64,000 nt of DNA from Methylococcales bacterium (GCA_026399095.1 JAPLRP010000030.1:25908-89907); one strand, 5' to 3'; positions 28,235 through 39,070 are shown, numbered from the stretch's first letter. Program-made: numbers and translations. Notes: generated from the sequence alone by a model not told the origin.

Positions 28235-28969
28235 CTATTTTTCAATATTAAAATAAGGCGGCATATTGTTAATATAAGCCATATACATGGCATCTGCCAT
28301 AGTCCACAACACATCCAGTTTAAATTTTAAAATTTGTATCATGCGGTCTTGCTGTTCACGGGTTTTGTACCAGTCAAGCGTAATTGCCAGGCCGTGCTCT
28401 ACATCACGTCGCGCTTCAGTAAGACGTTTACGGAAATAATTGTAACCTTCTACATCAACCCATGGATAGTGTTCAGGCCAGTTGTCCAAACGTTGCTGGT
28501 GAATTTTAGGGGCAAACAATTCAGTCAAGGAAGAGCTTGCCGCTTCATGCCATTCAGCTCTACGGGCAAAATTAACATAAGCGTCAACTGCAAACCGAAC
28601 GCCGGGCAAGACATATTTTAATGAAGTGATGTCTTCCCGGGTTAAGCCAACAGCGATGCCCAATTGTATCCAAGCTTCAATACCACCTGGATCACCGGGA
28701 TGACCATCGTGATCCAAAATGCGTTGAATCCACTTAGCACGGGTTTCACGGTCAGGGCAGTTAGCCAAAATATTGGCATCTTTTATCGGGATACTTACCT
28801 GATAATAGAAGCGGTTGGCAACCCAGCCTTGTAATTGTTCCTGTGTGAGTTTGCCTGCATTCATCAGGGTATGGTAAGGATGATGAATGTGGTAATACTT
28901 TTCCATACCGCGCAGGGCGGCTTCAAATTCTGTTTTTGTCCATGCTTTATTGTCGTTATTAGTGTTCAT
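28235..28969 (-). CDS. pqqC: Pyrroloquinoline-quinone synthase PqqC
   Basis: Cofactorless oxidase that carries out the final ring closure and eight-electron oxidation to PQQ. It has the helical heme-oxygenase-like fold, with the family strings [32 protein letters not shown] and [14 protein letters not shown], and the HH active-site region. Length 244 is standard. pqqB lies 46 bp upstream. Confidence 0.96.
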   Translation of the reverse strand: MNTNNDNKAWTKTEFEAALRGMEKYYHIHHPYHTLMNAGKLTQEQLQGWVANRFYYQVSIPIKDANILANCPDRETRAKWIQRILDHDGHPGDPGGIEAWIQLGIAVGLTREDITSLKYVLPGVRFAVDAYVNFARRAEWHEAASSSLTELFAPKIHQQRLDNWPEHYPWVDVEGYNYFRKRLTEARRDVEHGLAITLDWYKTREQQDRMIQILKFKLDVLWTMADAMYMAYINNMPPYFNIEK

Positions 28970-29015
28970 GGTTTATCCTAAGTGGATGATGTGAAGAAAA
29001 TAGGCTTCAGAAAAA

Positions 29016-29927
29016 TTATAAATCAATTTCGAGTCCGTCATAAGCGACTTCAATGCCGGCGGCATCGAGAATTTTACGTTGTTCAGAATCATCGTCTAAA
29101 ATGGGATTAGTGTTATTGATGTGTATCAATATCTTGCGGGCTTTAGTTACGCCGCTTAGCACTTCTATCATGCCGCCTGCGCCCGATTGAGGCAAATGCC
29201 CAATTTCTCGGGCTTTTTTATGGCTGATGTTTTGTGTGCACATTTCGTCATTCGTCCAAAAGGTGCCGTCTACCAAGAGGCAATCAACGGCTTGCATAGC
29301 AGTCATTACGTGTGGTTCTATTTCACCCAGTCCTGGTGAATAAAACACTTTCTTGCCGGTAGAGATTTGCTCAATAATGACGCCGATATTATCACCTTCG
29401 TGCGGGTCATGACGATGAGGTGAATAAGGTGGTGCCTTGCTTTTTAAAGCTTGGGTATAAAAACGTAAATCTGCAATGGCAGGGATAGTAAAGCAGCTGC
29501 CATCAACAGGTATCGAATGATGATTGACGGTGCAATAGTGTCCCAGCATAGTAAATAAAGGAAAGCCTGTGGTCAGGTCTTGTTTGACCATATCCGTGCA
29601 GTAAACGTCTAGTGGCTTGCCTTCCCTCAGCATTAACATGCCAGTGGTATGGTCAATTTGACTGTCAATGAGCATGATGGCTTTAATGCCGGTGTCGCGA
29701 ATACCTTCTTTAGGCTGAATAGCGGGGAAGGCTTCAAGTTGTGCGCGAATATCAGGAGAGGTATTAAAAAGTAACCAATTTTTGTTGTCCGTACTCACGG
29801 CAATGGATGACTGTGTCCGAGCTTTGCCATTCATTGTTTTGTGACGTAAACGGTGGCAATTATGGCAGTTGCAGTTCCATTGTGGAAAACCGCCACCTGC
29901 ACCAGAACCAAGAACTCTAATTTTCAT
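29016..29927 (-). CDS. pqqB: PqqB, metallo-beta-lactamase-fold protein
   Basis: Member of the metallo-beta-lactamase fold that hydroxylates a tyrosine of the PQQ precursor. The N-terminus has [13 protein letters not shown] and a cysteine group ([13 protein letters not shown]) that binds structural zinc in this family. The [16 protein letters not shown] and the HINNTNPIL segments match. Length 303 is usual. It is separated from pqqA by 130 bp containing a terminator, so pqqB-E expression depends on read-through. Confidence 0.96.
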   Translation of the reverse strand: MKIRVLGSGAGGGFPQWNCNCHNCHRLRHKTMNGKARTQSSIAVSTDNKNWLLFNTSPDIRAQLEAFPAIQPKEGIRDTGIKAIMLIDSQIDHTTGMLMLREGKPLDVYCTDMVKQDLTTGFPLFTMLGHYCTVNHHSIPVDGSCFTIPAIADLRFYTQALKSKAPPYSPHRHDPHEGDNIGVIIEQISTGKKVFYSPGLGEIEPHVMTAMQAVDCLLVDGTFWTNDEMCTQNISHKKAREIGHLPQSGAGGMIEVLSGVTKARKILIHINNTNPILDDDSEQRKILDAAGIEVAYDGLEIDL

Positions 29928-29982
29928 ATTGAAAGCCTTAAAAGAAAGGCTTGAATGATACGGGAATATTGATTTTCTGGCA

Positions 29983-30011
29983 AAAAAAAGGGGCTCTTAG
30001 CGAGCCCCTTT
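29983..30011 (-). terminator. Attenuator-like terminator between pqqA and pqqB
   Basis: AAAGGGGCTC and GAGCCCCTTT form a perfect 10-bp stem with a 5-nt loop. On the minus strand it is followed by a run of Ts, so it is a canonical terminator for the pqqA transcript. Partial read-through would give much more pqqA than pqqB-E mRNA. Confidence 0.85.
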
Positions 30012-30057
30012 CTTAATCTACTATAGAAAATCCCAACGTTAAGTCGGAACAATTTAC

Positions 30058-30132
30058 TTAGCGATTGTAGATATACATTGTAACTTCAAAACCGAAACGT
30101 AGGTCGGTAAAGCTTGGTGTTTCCCATTTCAT
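30058..30132 (-). CDS. pqqA: PQQ precursor peptide PqqA
   Basis: A 24-residue peptide beginning MKWETPSFTDLRFGFEV and ending TMYIYNR. The Glu and Tyr that become PQQ are in the conserved ExxxY arrangement (E-V-T-M-Y). A perfect GGAGG ribosome binding site lies 6 bases upstream of the ATG, in line with high synthesis. It heads the minus-strand operon pqqA-B-C-(DUF4258-YgiT)-D-E. No pqqF-like M16 protease gene is present in the window to release the crosslinked residues. Confidence 0.97.
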   Translation of the reverse strand: MKWETPSFTDLRFGFEVTMYIYNR

Positions 30133-30192
30133 CGTGAACCTCCAGTTATATTATTAAAATAATTGCTAGCTTGATCAAGTAAGCTAATTAAA

Positions 30193-30221
30193 AGTATACG
30201 ATGAACAATTTTTTTACGCAA
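30193..30221 (-). promoter_or_regulatory. Sigma-70-type promoter of pqqA
   Basis: On the minus strand TTGCGT (30221-30216) and TATACT (30198-30193) are separated by exactly 17 bp, about 60 bp before the pqqA start. Good consensus match and right placement. Confidence 0.7.
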
Positions 30222-30323
30222 CATTTGACATCGCTTATCAAGGATGTTTTTCTTATTGGAAAAGTGTATTATTAATTTTTATATACAAATAACAAGAAGT
30301 ACTTAAATCATTGAGGAGGAATC

Positions 30324-30530
30324 ATGGGTGGAGTTATTGAGCTGTTTTTGATTATGTTAGCTATAGCGACTGCGGCATTTGTACCATTAGGCTATTTTAT
30401 TTATATATATACTCGTAAAAATGGCGAGCCGTTTGGAGAAACTGAACCGCATGGTGATAGCCATTCATTTGTAAATGACTTGGCGGAAACGGCTATTGAT
30501 TTTATTAAGACGCGCCTTGCCAAAAAATAA
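30324..30530 (+). CDS. Small single-pass membrane protein, unknown function
   Basis: A 68-residue protein with one transmembrane segment (about residues 6-30, ELFLIMLAIATAAFVPLGYFIYIY), then a short acidic and histidine-bearing tail and a lysine-rich C-terminus. A GAGGAG ribosome binding site precedes the ATG, which makes it likely to be real. It is divergent from pqqA and stands alone. I do not recognise a family. Confidence 0.7.
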   Translation: MGGVIELFLIMLAIATAAFVPLGYFIYIYTRKNGEPFGETEPHGDSHSFVNDLAETAIDFIKTRLAKK

Positions 30531-30609
30531 ATAACGACAGTTAATGCGGTTTTTGATGGTTAATTTTCATTCAGAAATAATCTGTTTGTAAGTCAGGTTG
30601 TGCGGTTCG

Positions 30610-31365
30610 TCAATCTGACTTAGCCCCTCCACAAGTTGGACAGGCAGGGTTTCTTCTTAAGTTCATTGTGCTCAATTCCATCGATAAGCCATCCAATAGT
30701 AAAAGTCGTCCGGTTAATGTTTCGCCAATACCCATAATCAACTTCATGGCTTCTAAGGCTTGAATACTGCCAATGATCCCTGTAATCGGCGCGATAACAC
30801 CATTGGTTGCACAGTTTTGTAGCTCTTCACCATCACTACTATAAAGACAGTTATAGCAAGGACTGTCGTTTTTACCGGGAGTAAATACCGATACTTGGCC
30901 TTCAAAGCGGATTGCTGCACCTGAAACCAAAGGTGTTTGTTGTTTAACACAGGCGTTGTTTATTGCAAATCGTGTTGAAAAATTATCACTACAATCCAAT
31001 ACCACATCGGCCGCCATGACTTCAAATTCAAGTAGTTCTCCAGCCAGTCTTTTTTTTACGGCTCTTACATTGATATCCGGATTTAAATTATTCAGTGTTT
31101 GACGGGTTGAAATTACTTTATCAATCCCAATATCGGGTGTGTGGTGAGCAATCTGTCTTTGTAAGTTGGATAATTCAACTTTATCATCATCATAAATAGT
31201 AATACTGCCGACACCGGCTGCAGCAAGATACATGGCAGCAGGCGAGCCTAAACCGCCGGCACCAACAATTAATACTTTTGCGGCAAGGAGTTTTTGTTGA
31301 CCCTTAATATCACAATGGGGCAGCATTATTTGACGGCTATAACGTAGAAGTTGGTTGTCATTCAT
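30610..31365 (-). CDS. MoeB/ThiF-type adenylyltransferase
   Basis: E1-like enzyme that adenylates the C-terminal glycine of a sulfur-carrier protein such as MoaD or ThiS. The nucleotide site is VLIVGAGGLGSPAAMYLAAAGV, followed by DDDKVELSNLQRQ and the DCSDNFSTRF aspartate. Zinc-binding CxxC pairs are CYNCL and CPTCGG. From the ATG at 31365 it is 251 residues, the MoeB size; an upstream ATG at 31449 would reach into the groES promoter. There is no rhodanese domain. MoeB versus ThiF cannot be decided because no partner gene is nearby. Confidence 0.88.
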   Translation of the reverse strand: MNDNQLLRYSRQIMLPHCDIKGQQKLLAAKVLIVGAGGLGSPAAMYLAAAGVGSITIYDDDKVELSNLQRQIAHHTPDIGIDKVISTRQTLNNLNPDINVRAVKKRLAGELLEFEVMAADVVLDCSDNFSTRFAINNACVKQQTPLVSGAAIRFEGQVSVFTPGKNDSPCYNCLYSSDGEELQNCATNGVIAPITGIIGSIQALEAMKLIMGIGETLTGRLLLLDGLSMELSTMNLRRNPACPTCGGAKSD

Positions 31366-31411
31366 AGGTAATATTATTTGTGTATTTTGATTGGAGATAA
31401 TGCCAAAGAAC

Positions 31412-31439
31412 TTGACAGTCTGCAAAAGTTCATTATCAT
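31412..31439 (+). promoter_or_regulatory. Promoter of groES-groEL
   Basis: TTGACA at 31412-31417 and TATCAT at 31434-31439 with a 16-bp spacer. It ends directly at the CIRCE operator, so the repressor would block initiation. Confidence 0.7.
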
Positions 31440-31465
31440 TAGCACTCATTACCGGTGAGTGCTAA
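31439..31465 (+). promoter_or_regulatory. CIRCE operator (HrcA site)
   Basis: TTAGCACTC, nine bases, GAGTGCTAA: a perfect match to the CIRCE consensus, located 38 bp before groES. It predicts heat-shock control through the HrcA repressor. hrcA itself is not in the window. Confidence 0.95.
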
Positions 31466-31502
31466 TAACAAATACCCTTTATTTTAACGTTAGGAGATAT
31501 AG

Positions 31503-31790
31503 ATGAATATACGTCCGTTACACGACAGAGTGATAGTCAAACGCCTTGAAGAAGAAACTACTACTGCTGGCGGTATTGTATTACCTGGTTCTGCCGCTGA
31601 AAAGCCAAGCCAAGGCATAGTTCTAGCCATAGGTCATGGCAAGCAACTTGATAATGGTACCGTGCGCGCTTTGGAAGTTAAAGTTGGCGACAAAGTATTG
31701 TTTGGTAAATACTCAGGTAACGAAGTTAAAGTTGACGGTGAAGACCTCATCGTTATGCGTGAAGAAGACATCATGGGCATTTTAGGTTAA
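31503..31790 (+). CDS. groS: Co-chaperonin GroES
   Basis: A 95-residue GroES, the heptameric lid of the GroEL chamber. Begins [18 protein letters not shown], with the mobile loop [19 protein letters not shown] and the ending EEDIMGIL. Strong AGGAGA ribosome binding site. 45 bp before groEL, in the standard operon, under CIRCE. Confidence 0.98.
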   Translation: MNIRPLHDRVIVKRLEEETTTAGGIVLPGSAAEKPSQGIVLAIGHGKQLDNGTVRALEVKVGDKVLFGKYSGNEVKVDGEDLIVMREEDIMGILG

Positions 31791-31826
31791 ACCTAAACCC
31801 TTTAATCATAATCACACACTAGTTAG

Positions 31827-33488
<1,662 letters not shown>

Positions 33489-33497
33489 TCATGCTGT

Positions 33498-33569
33498 CTT
33501 AAAGCCTTATTGCTTTAAGTCTGCTTTATAAAAAACCCCGGCTGTTATTAAAACAGCCGGGGTTTTTTT
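33498..33569 (+). terminator. Terminator after groEL (with a preceding small hairpin)
   Basis: A perfect stem ACCCCGGCTGTT / AACAGCCGGGGT flanked by an A-run and seven Ts lies at 33530-33569. A separate perfect 8-bp hairpin (CTTAAAGC / GCTTTAAG) is at 33498-33519. Confidence 0.9.
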
Positions 33570-33634
33570 ATGTAAAGAAATTTTAAATAATTTCATTCTG
33601 CTTCTAAGCCAACTTAATTTGAGTCCCTCAATTT

Positions 33635-34225
33635 ATGATTAATCCCCCAATTTTATATAGCTTTAGGCGCTGTCCTTATGCCATAAGAGCCAGAATGGCT
33701 ATTTTTTATGCGGGTATTCCAGTAGAAATTCGGGAAGTGGAATTAAATAATAAGCCAGAGCACCTATTACTTATTTCACCTAAAGGAACAGTACCAGTCT
33801 TGCACCTTGAAGATAAAATAATTGATGAAAGTCTGGATATTATGCGCTGGGCATTAGCGCAACATGATCCTGAAAACTGGTTGTCATTCGATAATGAAGT
33901 CAATCTGCTTATCAAATCGAATGATGGTGATTTTAAATATTTTTTGGATCGGTATAAATATGCCGATAGATATCCAAATTACTCTCAGGAACATTATCGG
34001 CAACAGGCTGAAGTGTTTTTAACAGAGTTGGAATCCAGATTGGTTAATGCCAACTATTTGTGTGGAAATTCAATATCACTAGCGGATGTGGCCATTTTTC
34101 CATTTATTCGACAGTTCGCCAGTGTAGATAAAGAGTGGTTTCAAATGACGTCTTTTTATTCCTTAAATAACTGGTTACAAACTTTTTTAACTTCGGCGTT
34201 GTTTGGTTCAGTAATGAAGAAATAA
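33635..34225 (+). CDS. Glutathione S-transferase-like protein
   Basis: A 196-residue protein with a thioredoxin-fold N-domain and an all-helical C-domain. The N-terminus SFRRCPYAIRARMAIFYAGI carries the CPYA motif typical of cysteine-type GSTs. The G-site region GTVPVLHLEDKIIDESLDIM (VPxL and ES) is intact. The C-domain has the SLADVAIFPFIRQF helix. Likely cytoplasmic glutathione-dependent reductase or transferase; substrate unknown. It stands alone between groEL and the sigma-54 activator gene. Confidence 0.85.
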   Translation: MINPPILYSFRRCPYAIRARMAIFYAGIPVEIREVELNNKPEHLLLISPKGTVPVLHLEDKIIDESLDIMRWALAQHDPENWLSFDNEVNLLIKSNDGDFKYFLDRYKYADRYPNYSQEHYRQQAEVFLTELESRLVNANYLCGNSISLADVAIFPFIRQFASVDKEWFQMTSFYSLNNWLQTFLTSALFGSVMKK

Positions 34226-34537
34226 AATTTATTTAAATTTGAATCTGTTAAAGCCAAAAGTATAAATGATTGTTTTAGAGCCCTTAGATTTTGCATGTTT
34301 CTGATTTTAAAGTTGAAAAATTTTTTACAAGTTTAAGCAAAGGGGGCTTATAAAGTAAATTAACTTCATAATAAAGAAAATACAGCTAGTTAAATGTTTA
34401 TTTAATTTTATTTGTACCTTGGATCATGACAATTATTAAGCTACGCTTAAAAATGTTATTCAGGTAATGTTCAGGTAATGTTCAGGTAATGTTCAGGTAC
34501 CTTGATTTTTTAAATTTATAATTGACTGGGATGTGTA
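34226..34537. other. Intergenic region upstream of the sigma-54 activator
   Basis: 312 bp, AT-rich, no gene. The notable element is a short direct repeat tract near the right end, listed separately. I see no TGTAA-N8-TTACA palindrome here, so autoregulation of the activator gene by the same sites is not supported. Confidence 0.5.
34459..34498. repeat. 11-bp tandem repeat before the activator gene
   Basis: The unit TTCAGGTAATG occurs three times in perfect tandem (34459, 34470, 34481) with a partial fourth copy TTCAGGT at 34492. It ends 39 bp before the activator start codon. An 11-bp period is about one helical turn, so it could be a set of protein-binding sites on one DNA face, or a simple slippage repeat. 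Confidence 0.75.
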
Positions 34538-35950
34538 ATGATTTTAAAAAGACGTAAGCTTATCGTTTATCAGGCATCGGAAATGGGTAGTGAAATCTAT
34601 GATGAGCTATATGCACACGATTGGGATGCGTACTTTGCAAAAGACCTCCAACAATTATCTGATTTGACAGACGCTCATCAATTCGAAGTTGGTTTATATT
34701 TTGTTGAAGAAAAATGCAGTAGTAAGCAGTGTCTTATCGGTAAGCCTTGTTTAATTAATCAGTGCGCAAACACGCAGGAATTGACTCAACTTAATCAGTT
34801 GTTTAACTTTCATGGTAAAGGCATCAATTGGATAATGGGCATTCCTACGGAGTGTAATTTTGATGCGAAGTCTAATCCTGTCAAAAGCAAGCTGATATCT
34901 GAAAATTGTTCCAACTTTATAGTGCATCCCTTTAATATAGGGCGCTTATTGATTGCATTAAATAATGCCTATGGCGTTGATGAGTTTTTGTCACCCTTTC
35001 AAAAATATATCACACACTATCCATCCAATTTTGGAATAATTGGGAATAGTCCCCCGATGGTCGATTTGTTTAGACTGCTTAAAAAAGTGGCCAATGAAGA
35101 CTGCTCGGTTCTTATTGAAGGAGAAACCGGAACGGGCAAGGAATTAGTCGCCAATGCGATTCATAATAACTCTAGCCGTTCTGCACAGCCGTTAATTGCA
35201 ATAAATTGTGGCGCATTTCCAAAAGATTTAATTCAGGCTGAGTTATTCGGCCATGAAAAAGGTGCATTTACTGGCGCTTTACAACGTAAAATTGGTCGCA
35301 TTGAGTCGGCTCAAGGTGGAACTTTGTTTTTGGATGAGATTGGTGATTTGCCTTTTGAACAGCAAATCAATCTGTTACGTTTCCTTGAAGATAGAACAAT
35401 CCAGCGCATTGGTGGTTCAGAAAAAATATCTATTGATGTCCGTGTAATAGCAGCCAGCCATGTGGATTTGAAAGCAGCCGTTCAAAGAAAAGAATTTAGA
35501 GAGGATCTTTATTACCGTCTTCAAGTGCTGCAGGTAAGAACGCCATCACTAAGAGTAAGAGAAGATGATATTGAACTGCTTGCCTATTATTATTTTAATA
35601 AATTTTCTGCAAATGGAAGTTATAAGGCAAAAGGTTTTGATACCGATTCACTCTATTTATTAAAAAATTATGATTGGCCAGGTAACGTAAGGCAATTAAT
35701 GAACTGTATTCGTAATGCGCTTGTGACTTCGGAAAATCGTTTGCTGACACCAAGAGATTTAGGTATTGAACGACGGTATAAAGAGAGGACTTTGCAAACG
35801 CTTGAACAAGCCCGAGCGATTGCCGAGCGCGAATCAATCATTACTTGCTTGCGTCATACAAACAATAATATGAGTCGTGCTGCTGAAGTACTGGGTATTT
35901 CTCGTGTAAGTCTCTACCGCTTGGCCGATAAACATAAGTTAAATGCATAA
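34538..35950 (+). CDS. Sigma-54-dependent transcriptional activator with Cys-rich sensory domain
   Basis: A 470-residue enhancer-binding protein. Residues 1-150 are a degenerate receiver-like domain of the VpsR type with no recognisable phospho-Asp pattern, and with cysteines at 60, 65, 71 and 76 (C-x4-C-x5-C-x4-C). The AAA+ domain has Walker A GETGTGKE (195-202), the sigma-54 contact loop GAFTGA (242-247) and Walker B LFLDEI (263-268). The C-terminus has a Fis-type helix-turn-helix (MSRAAEVLGISRVSLYRLADKH). It lies immediately before the oxidase blocks and is the obvious candidate to act on their two sigma-54 promoters. The signal may be a metal or redox state, judging by the cysteines (inference). 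Confidence 0.92.
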   Translation: MILKRRKLIVYQASEMGSEIYDELYAHDWDAYFAKDLQQLSDLTDAHQFEVGLYFVEEKCSSKQCLIGKPCLINQCANTQELTQLNQLFNFHGKGINWIMGIPTECNFDAKSNPVKSKLISENCSNFIVHPFNIGRLLIALNNAYGVDEFLSPFQKYITHYPSNFGIIGNSPPMVDLFRLLKKVANEDCSVLIEGETGTGKELVANAIHNNSSRSAQPLIAINCGAFPKDLIQAELFGHEKGAFTGALQRKIGRIESAQGGTLFLDEIGDLPFEQQINLLRFLEDRTIQRIGGSEKISIDVRVIAASHVDLKAAVQRKEFREDLYYRLQVLQVRTPSLRVREDDIELLAYYYFNKFSANGSYKAKGFDTDSLYLLKNYDWPGNVRQLMNCIRNALVTSENRLLTPRDLGIERRYKERTLQTLEQARAIAERESIITCLRHTNNNMSRAAEVLGISRVSLYRLADKHKLNA

Positions 35951-36317
35951 AACTCGATAATAATCATTCTTATCCTAAATAAGAATAAGCTATTTCTAAT
36001 AGCACTAAGAAAAACATAATCAACTGTCTGTGTATTAATTTTGTAACACTTAAAAAATACTACAAATCTAAAATTTTTTTTCGGTTTAATGATCAGTATC
36101 TGGAGTAATCATTTAATCATCCAAGGCTTTTAGATTTGTAGCGCTGCAATTATTCTCCTCATCCTATCTCACTTCTCTAGCGACAGATATATCTTGTATC
36201 GACAGTAACGTATTAAATAATACGTAAAATTGTCTGAATACCTGTGCCTCTACAATAAGTTATTACCAGTCGATGATACGTTAATTTTTGTTTGGTCTCA
36301 TTAATTACTCCCGCCTC

Positions 36318-36335
36318 TGTAACATAAATATTACA
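36318..36335. promoter_or_regulatory. Activator-binding palindrome 1a
   Basis: TGTAA-N8-TTACA, extended to CTGTAA/TTACAG. 133 bp separates it from the -24 element of the sigma-54 promoter, the usual range for enhancer sites. Confidence 0.7.
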
Positions 36336-36373
36336 GTCAATGCTCACGCGAAACCTAAGATGTTGCTGTTTTA

Positions 36374-36391
36374 TGTAATAAAAGTATTACA
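36374..36391. promoter_or_regulatory. Activator-binding palindrome 1b
   Basis: TGTAA-N8-TTACA (the longer palindrome TGTAATA / TATTACA is perfect). It starts 56 bp after site 1a and ends 77 bp before the -24 element. Sites 1a and 1b share the flank TTACAGTCAA. Confidence 0.7.
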
Positions 36392-36468
36392 GTCAAGCCT
36401 AAAAATACTTCTTAAAATTATTGTGAATTAATATAAATTTTATTTAAAAATCATAGTGTTGAGCGTGT

Positions 36469-36484
36469 TGGCACTATGTTTGCT
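36469..36484 (+). promoter_or_regulatory. Sigma-54 (RpoN) promoter of block 1
   Basis: TGGCAC-N5-TTGCT, a perfect match to the -24/-12 consensus, 164 bp before the first gene of block 1. The surrounding text GTGTTGGCA...GCTTTCGTAATG resembles that at the block 2 promoter. Confidence 0.85.
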
Positions 36485-36648
36485 TTCGTAATGTTAGCCG
36501 GTTGTATTTACTGGATTAAGTTTAATGGATTGAGCTTGTATCTGGCGGAAATAATAGGCTAGGAAGGAAGCATAACTAAATATCAATTTTAAATTGAATT
36601 CAAGTTACTTCTTTATATTCAGAATTCTGATTTAAATGAGGTCTCAAA

Positions 36649-39039
36649 ATGAAAATAAATCATAAGCAAGTGTTAACTAAGCTCAATATATCTGGCTTGG
36701 ATGCTTATTCAGTAAATAACGAAGAAATTGTAAGCGCACGATCAAGTAATAATACTGGCAAGATTATCTTGCGTAGAGCTATTCAAGTTGTGCTGGCCGG
36801 TTCTATGCTTGCGAGTGGTATGGCCTCGGCAGTATTGCTGGATCATGGCCCTGGTGATGCTGTAATAACTTTCCCATCGTGGTATCGCGACACTGAAGGG
36901 CTGGCACTGGGTTTATGCCGTTCGGCAACAGCTTTTTGTTTTCCACTTACTGCCAATCCCGCCGGCTTTGCGGGCAACATCGGCGATGAGGCCTTTTACA
37001 ATCTGGTTGAATTCAAAAATACAGCCACTGGATCGGATTTCCAATACCGCTATCTGGGTGCGTTGGAAGCTTCGTATCTGCCAGGTCCGACGCCCACTCG
37101 CGGCCAGGAAACCGTGTTTGCCCGCATCCGTATTACCTTTAACTTTAACGATGTCAATAAAAATGGTACCTACATCGTAAGGCATCCTTTCGGTGTTCAT
37201 ACCTTTGAAAATGTGCAGGCGACTACCAAAACCAATTTGATTGGCGCACAAGCGGCTAACTTTTTCACGGTGGATGTTCCCTTGGGAAACGGGTTTGAAG
37301 GCGCGTTGGAAGGCCCGGTAGGCCCCTTTATTAAATGGGACTCCGATCTTCCCCTCGTTTCAGGTGCTGAAGAGTTCGTCGGTGACCCCACTATTCCACA
37401 CACTTTTACCGGCAGTCCGTTTGGCACCAACTTTATTGAGATCGAAGGTCCGCTTGGGTCTAATCTGGATGGCTTAGGCACCGCAACCAGCCATATTCTC
37501 AGAGCTGATTTGGGCACTGTTCTCGGTCAAAAATGGACGGCACCGATTGCTCAAGCGTTGAAAGTAGATGCGGCTTATAAAGTCCGTAAGGCTGGCACCA
37601 ACGGTGTTGATGTTTGGGCAACTTCGACGCCTAACCAAAGATTAATCGTCACGGGTGAGGGTATGCCGAGCCTGCAATTGTTCCCAACTGGCGTGGTGGC
37701 TGGCAAATATCATGGTCATATTGAGTATCCATCAACGCAAGCGGTTCCACCACAAATTACCGTGACCAACCTGAGCAGTAACCCTGTGAACAGTGTATCC
37801 ATAGGACTCGAAGATGGTGTTGAAATCAGTCAGGCTAGTTTTGACACAGCAACACGTCAAATTCTCATTGTGGCTCATTCTTCTGATGAGGTTTCTAATC
37901 CCGGTTTGGCTGTAGAAGGTTTAACGGGTGTAGAGCCTACTCAGCCTGTAACCCCACCTTCAATAATTACCGGAATGACTCAGGCGCAATGTCCCGAGTC
38001 GATCACTGATACAGCTAATGTCTGTTTCTCGGGTCTTTTGCCGAACAATATAGAGCCACCTGAAAAAATTTCGGTAGTTTCAACGGAGTCAGGATTTCAT
38101 GCCGATCATTTGTTGAGTATTAACGGTGCTCCGCAAAATCCGGTCAACCCACCCGATGCAACAAATATTGAAGCCCCCGGCTTTGAAGTAAGTACGGGCG
38201 GAGCAACATCACTGCCATTGAATGCTCTACCGTCAGATGCCTTGATTATTAAGCAACCGGTAAACGGCATTATCGCCCTCCTTAATGGTGTATGGACTTT
38301 TACCGCTAATGCAACAGCGACTGTCGGAACTGACAGCTTTAATTTTGTCAGACAAGCCGCTAACAATGCGCCGGTTTCCAACGTGGCTACCGGTAATCTG
38401 ACACTGTCCTTTAAGTCAGCAGCGCCAACGGCTGCCGCTGATCAGTTTGCTTCGACCTACGCGGGAACTGCAGCAGCCAGAACCAAAACATTAACAATAA
38501 TGGGTAATGACAAACCGGCTTCTACCAATGCGCTTGATGCCATCAATCCTGCCAGTTTGACCATTGTGACCGCACCAACCAAAGGTAATTTGGTGAAGCT
38601 TGCCTCCGGCCAAATCACCTACGTTACCAAAACCACCACAGCTGCGTCGGGTGGGGCAGATTTTTTCACGTACACGGTGAATAACTCGGCTACTCCCGCA
38701 CTGACATCCAACACGACGAGAGTGGATATTACCAACTTTTCGGCGGCGGAAGCGGTTGCTGTGACCAGTGCAAGATACACCATAGCCTCAGGAAAGTGGG
38801 TTGTCGTCGGAACAACAAGCTGGTTCGGTGCCAATCTGACACAAACGAACGCCACCTGCTGGACGGGTACGGGCGCCGCTCCAACCGCTGCTACGTTGAT
38901 CGGTACGGTTCCTGTTGATAACACCGGTAGTTTTCAATTGGCACCGGTTGGAACTGCACCGGTAGGTATCGATAGAGCATCCTTGAGATGTAAGACCTCG
39001 AATGGCGGATTGGCCGCCGGAGTTACGGTGGCTAAATAA
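36649..39039 (+). CDS. Large secreted protein with Ig/cadherin-like repeats, unknown function
   Basis: A 796-residue exported protein. The signal peptide is extended: about 38 polar residues precede LRRAIQVVLAGSMLASGMASA, with cleavage near residue 61. The N-terminal half has no known motif; the C-terminal half has two beta-sandwich repeats of cadherin/VCBS type (QPVNGIIALLNGVWTFTANATATVGTDSFNF, then TKGNLVKLASGQITYVTKTTTAASGGADFFTYTVNN). The last about 95 residues (VTSARYTIASGKWVVVGT, CWTGT, LRCKT) resemble the C-termini of two other proteins in this region. Good ribosome binding site (GAGGT). First gene after the sigma-54 promoter. Probably extracellular or surface-attached. Confidence 0.8.
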   Translation: MKINHKQVLTKLNISGLDAYSVNNEEIVSARSSNNTGKIILRRAIQVVLAGSMLASGMASAVLLDHGPGDAVITFPSWYRDTEGLALGLCRSATAFCFPLTANPAGFAGNIGDEAFYNLVEFKNTATGSDFQYRYLGALEASYLPGPTPTRGQETVFARIRITFNFNDVNKNGTYIVRHPFGVHTFENVQATTKTNLIGAQAANFFTVDVPLGNGFEGALEGPVGPFIKWDSDLPLVSGAEEFVGDPTIPHTFTGSPFGTNFIEIEGPLGSNLDGLGTATSHILRADLGTVLGQKWTAPIAQALKVDAAYKVRKAGTNGVDVWATSTPNQRLIVTGEGMPSLQLFPTGVVAGKYHGHIEYPSTQAVPPQITVTNLSSNPVNSVSIGLEDGVEISQASFDTATRQILIVAHSSDEVSNPGLAVEGLTGVEPTQPVTPPSIITGMTQAQCPESITDTANVCFSGLLPNNIEPPEKISVVSTESGFHADHLLSINGAPQNPVNPPDATNIEAPGFEVSTGGATSLPLNALPSDALIIKQPVNGIIALLNGVWTFTANATATVGTDSFNFVRQAANNAPVSNVATGNLTLSFKSAAPTAAADQFASTYAGTAAARTKTLTIMGNDKPASTNALDAINPASLTIVTAPTKGNLVKLASGQITYVTKTTTAASGGADFFTYTVNNSATPALTSNTTRVDITNFSAAEAVAVTSARYTIASGKWVVVGTTSWFGANLTQTNATCWTGTGAAPTAATLIGTVPVDNTGSFQLAPVGTAPVGIDRASLRCKTSNGGLAAGVTVAK

Positions 39040-39070
39040 GTCATCGCAGTTCTCTAGACAGTAAACTTTT

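Larger units (their letters stand above)
35951..36648 (+). promoter_or_regulatory. Regulatory region upstream of oxidase block 1
   Basis: 698 bp without a gene. It holds two palindromes (36318-36335, 36374-36391) and a sigma-54 promoter (36469-36484). A stretch near 36028-36050 (TGTGTATTAATTTTGTAACA) has a near copy at about 47679 upstream of block 2 (GTGTATTAAATTTGTAACA), which suggests the two control regions are related by duplication. The leader from the promoter to the start codon is about 150 nt. Confidence 0.75.

Noticed and set aside
34459..34498. Possible CRISPR-like array
   Set aside because: Units are 11 bp in direct tandem with no spacers; no cas gene nearby.
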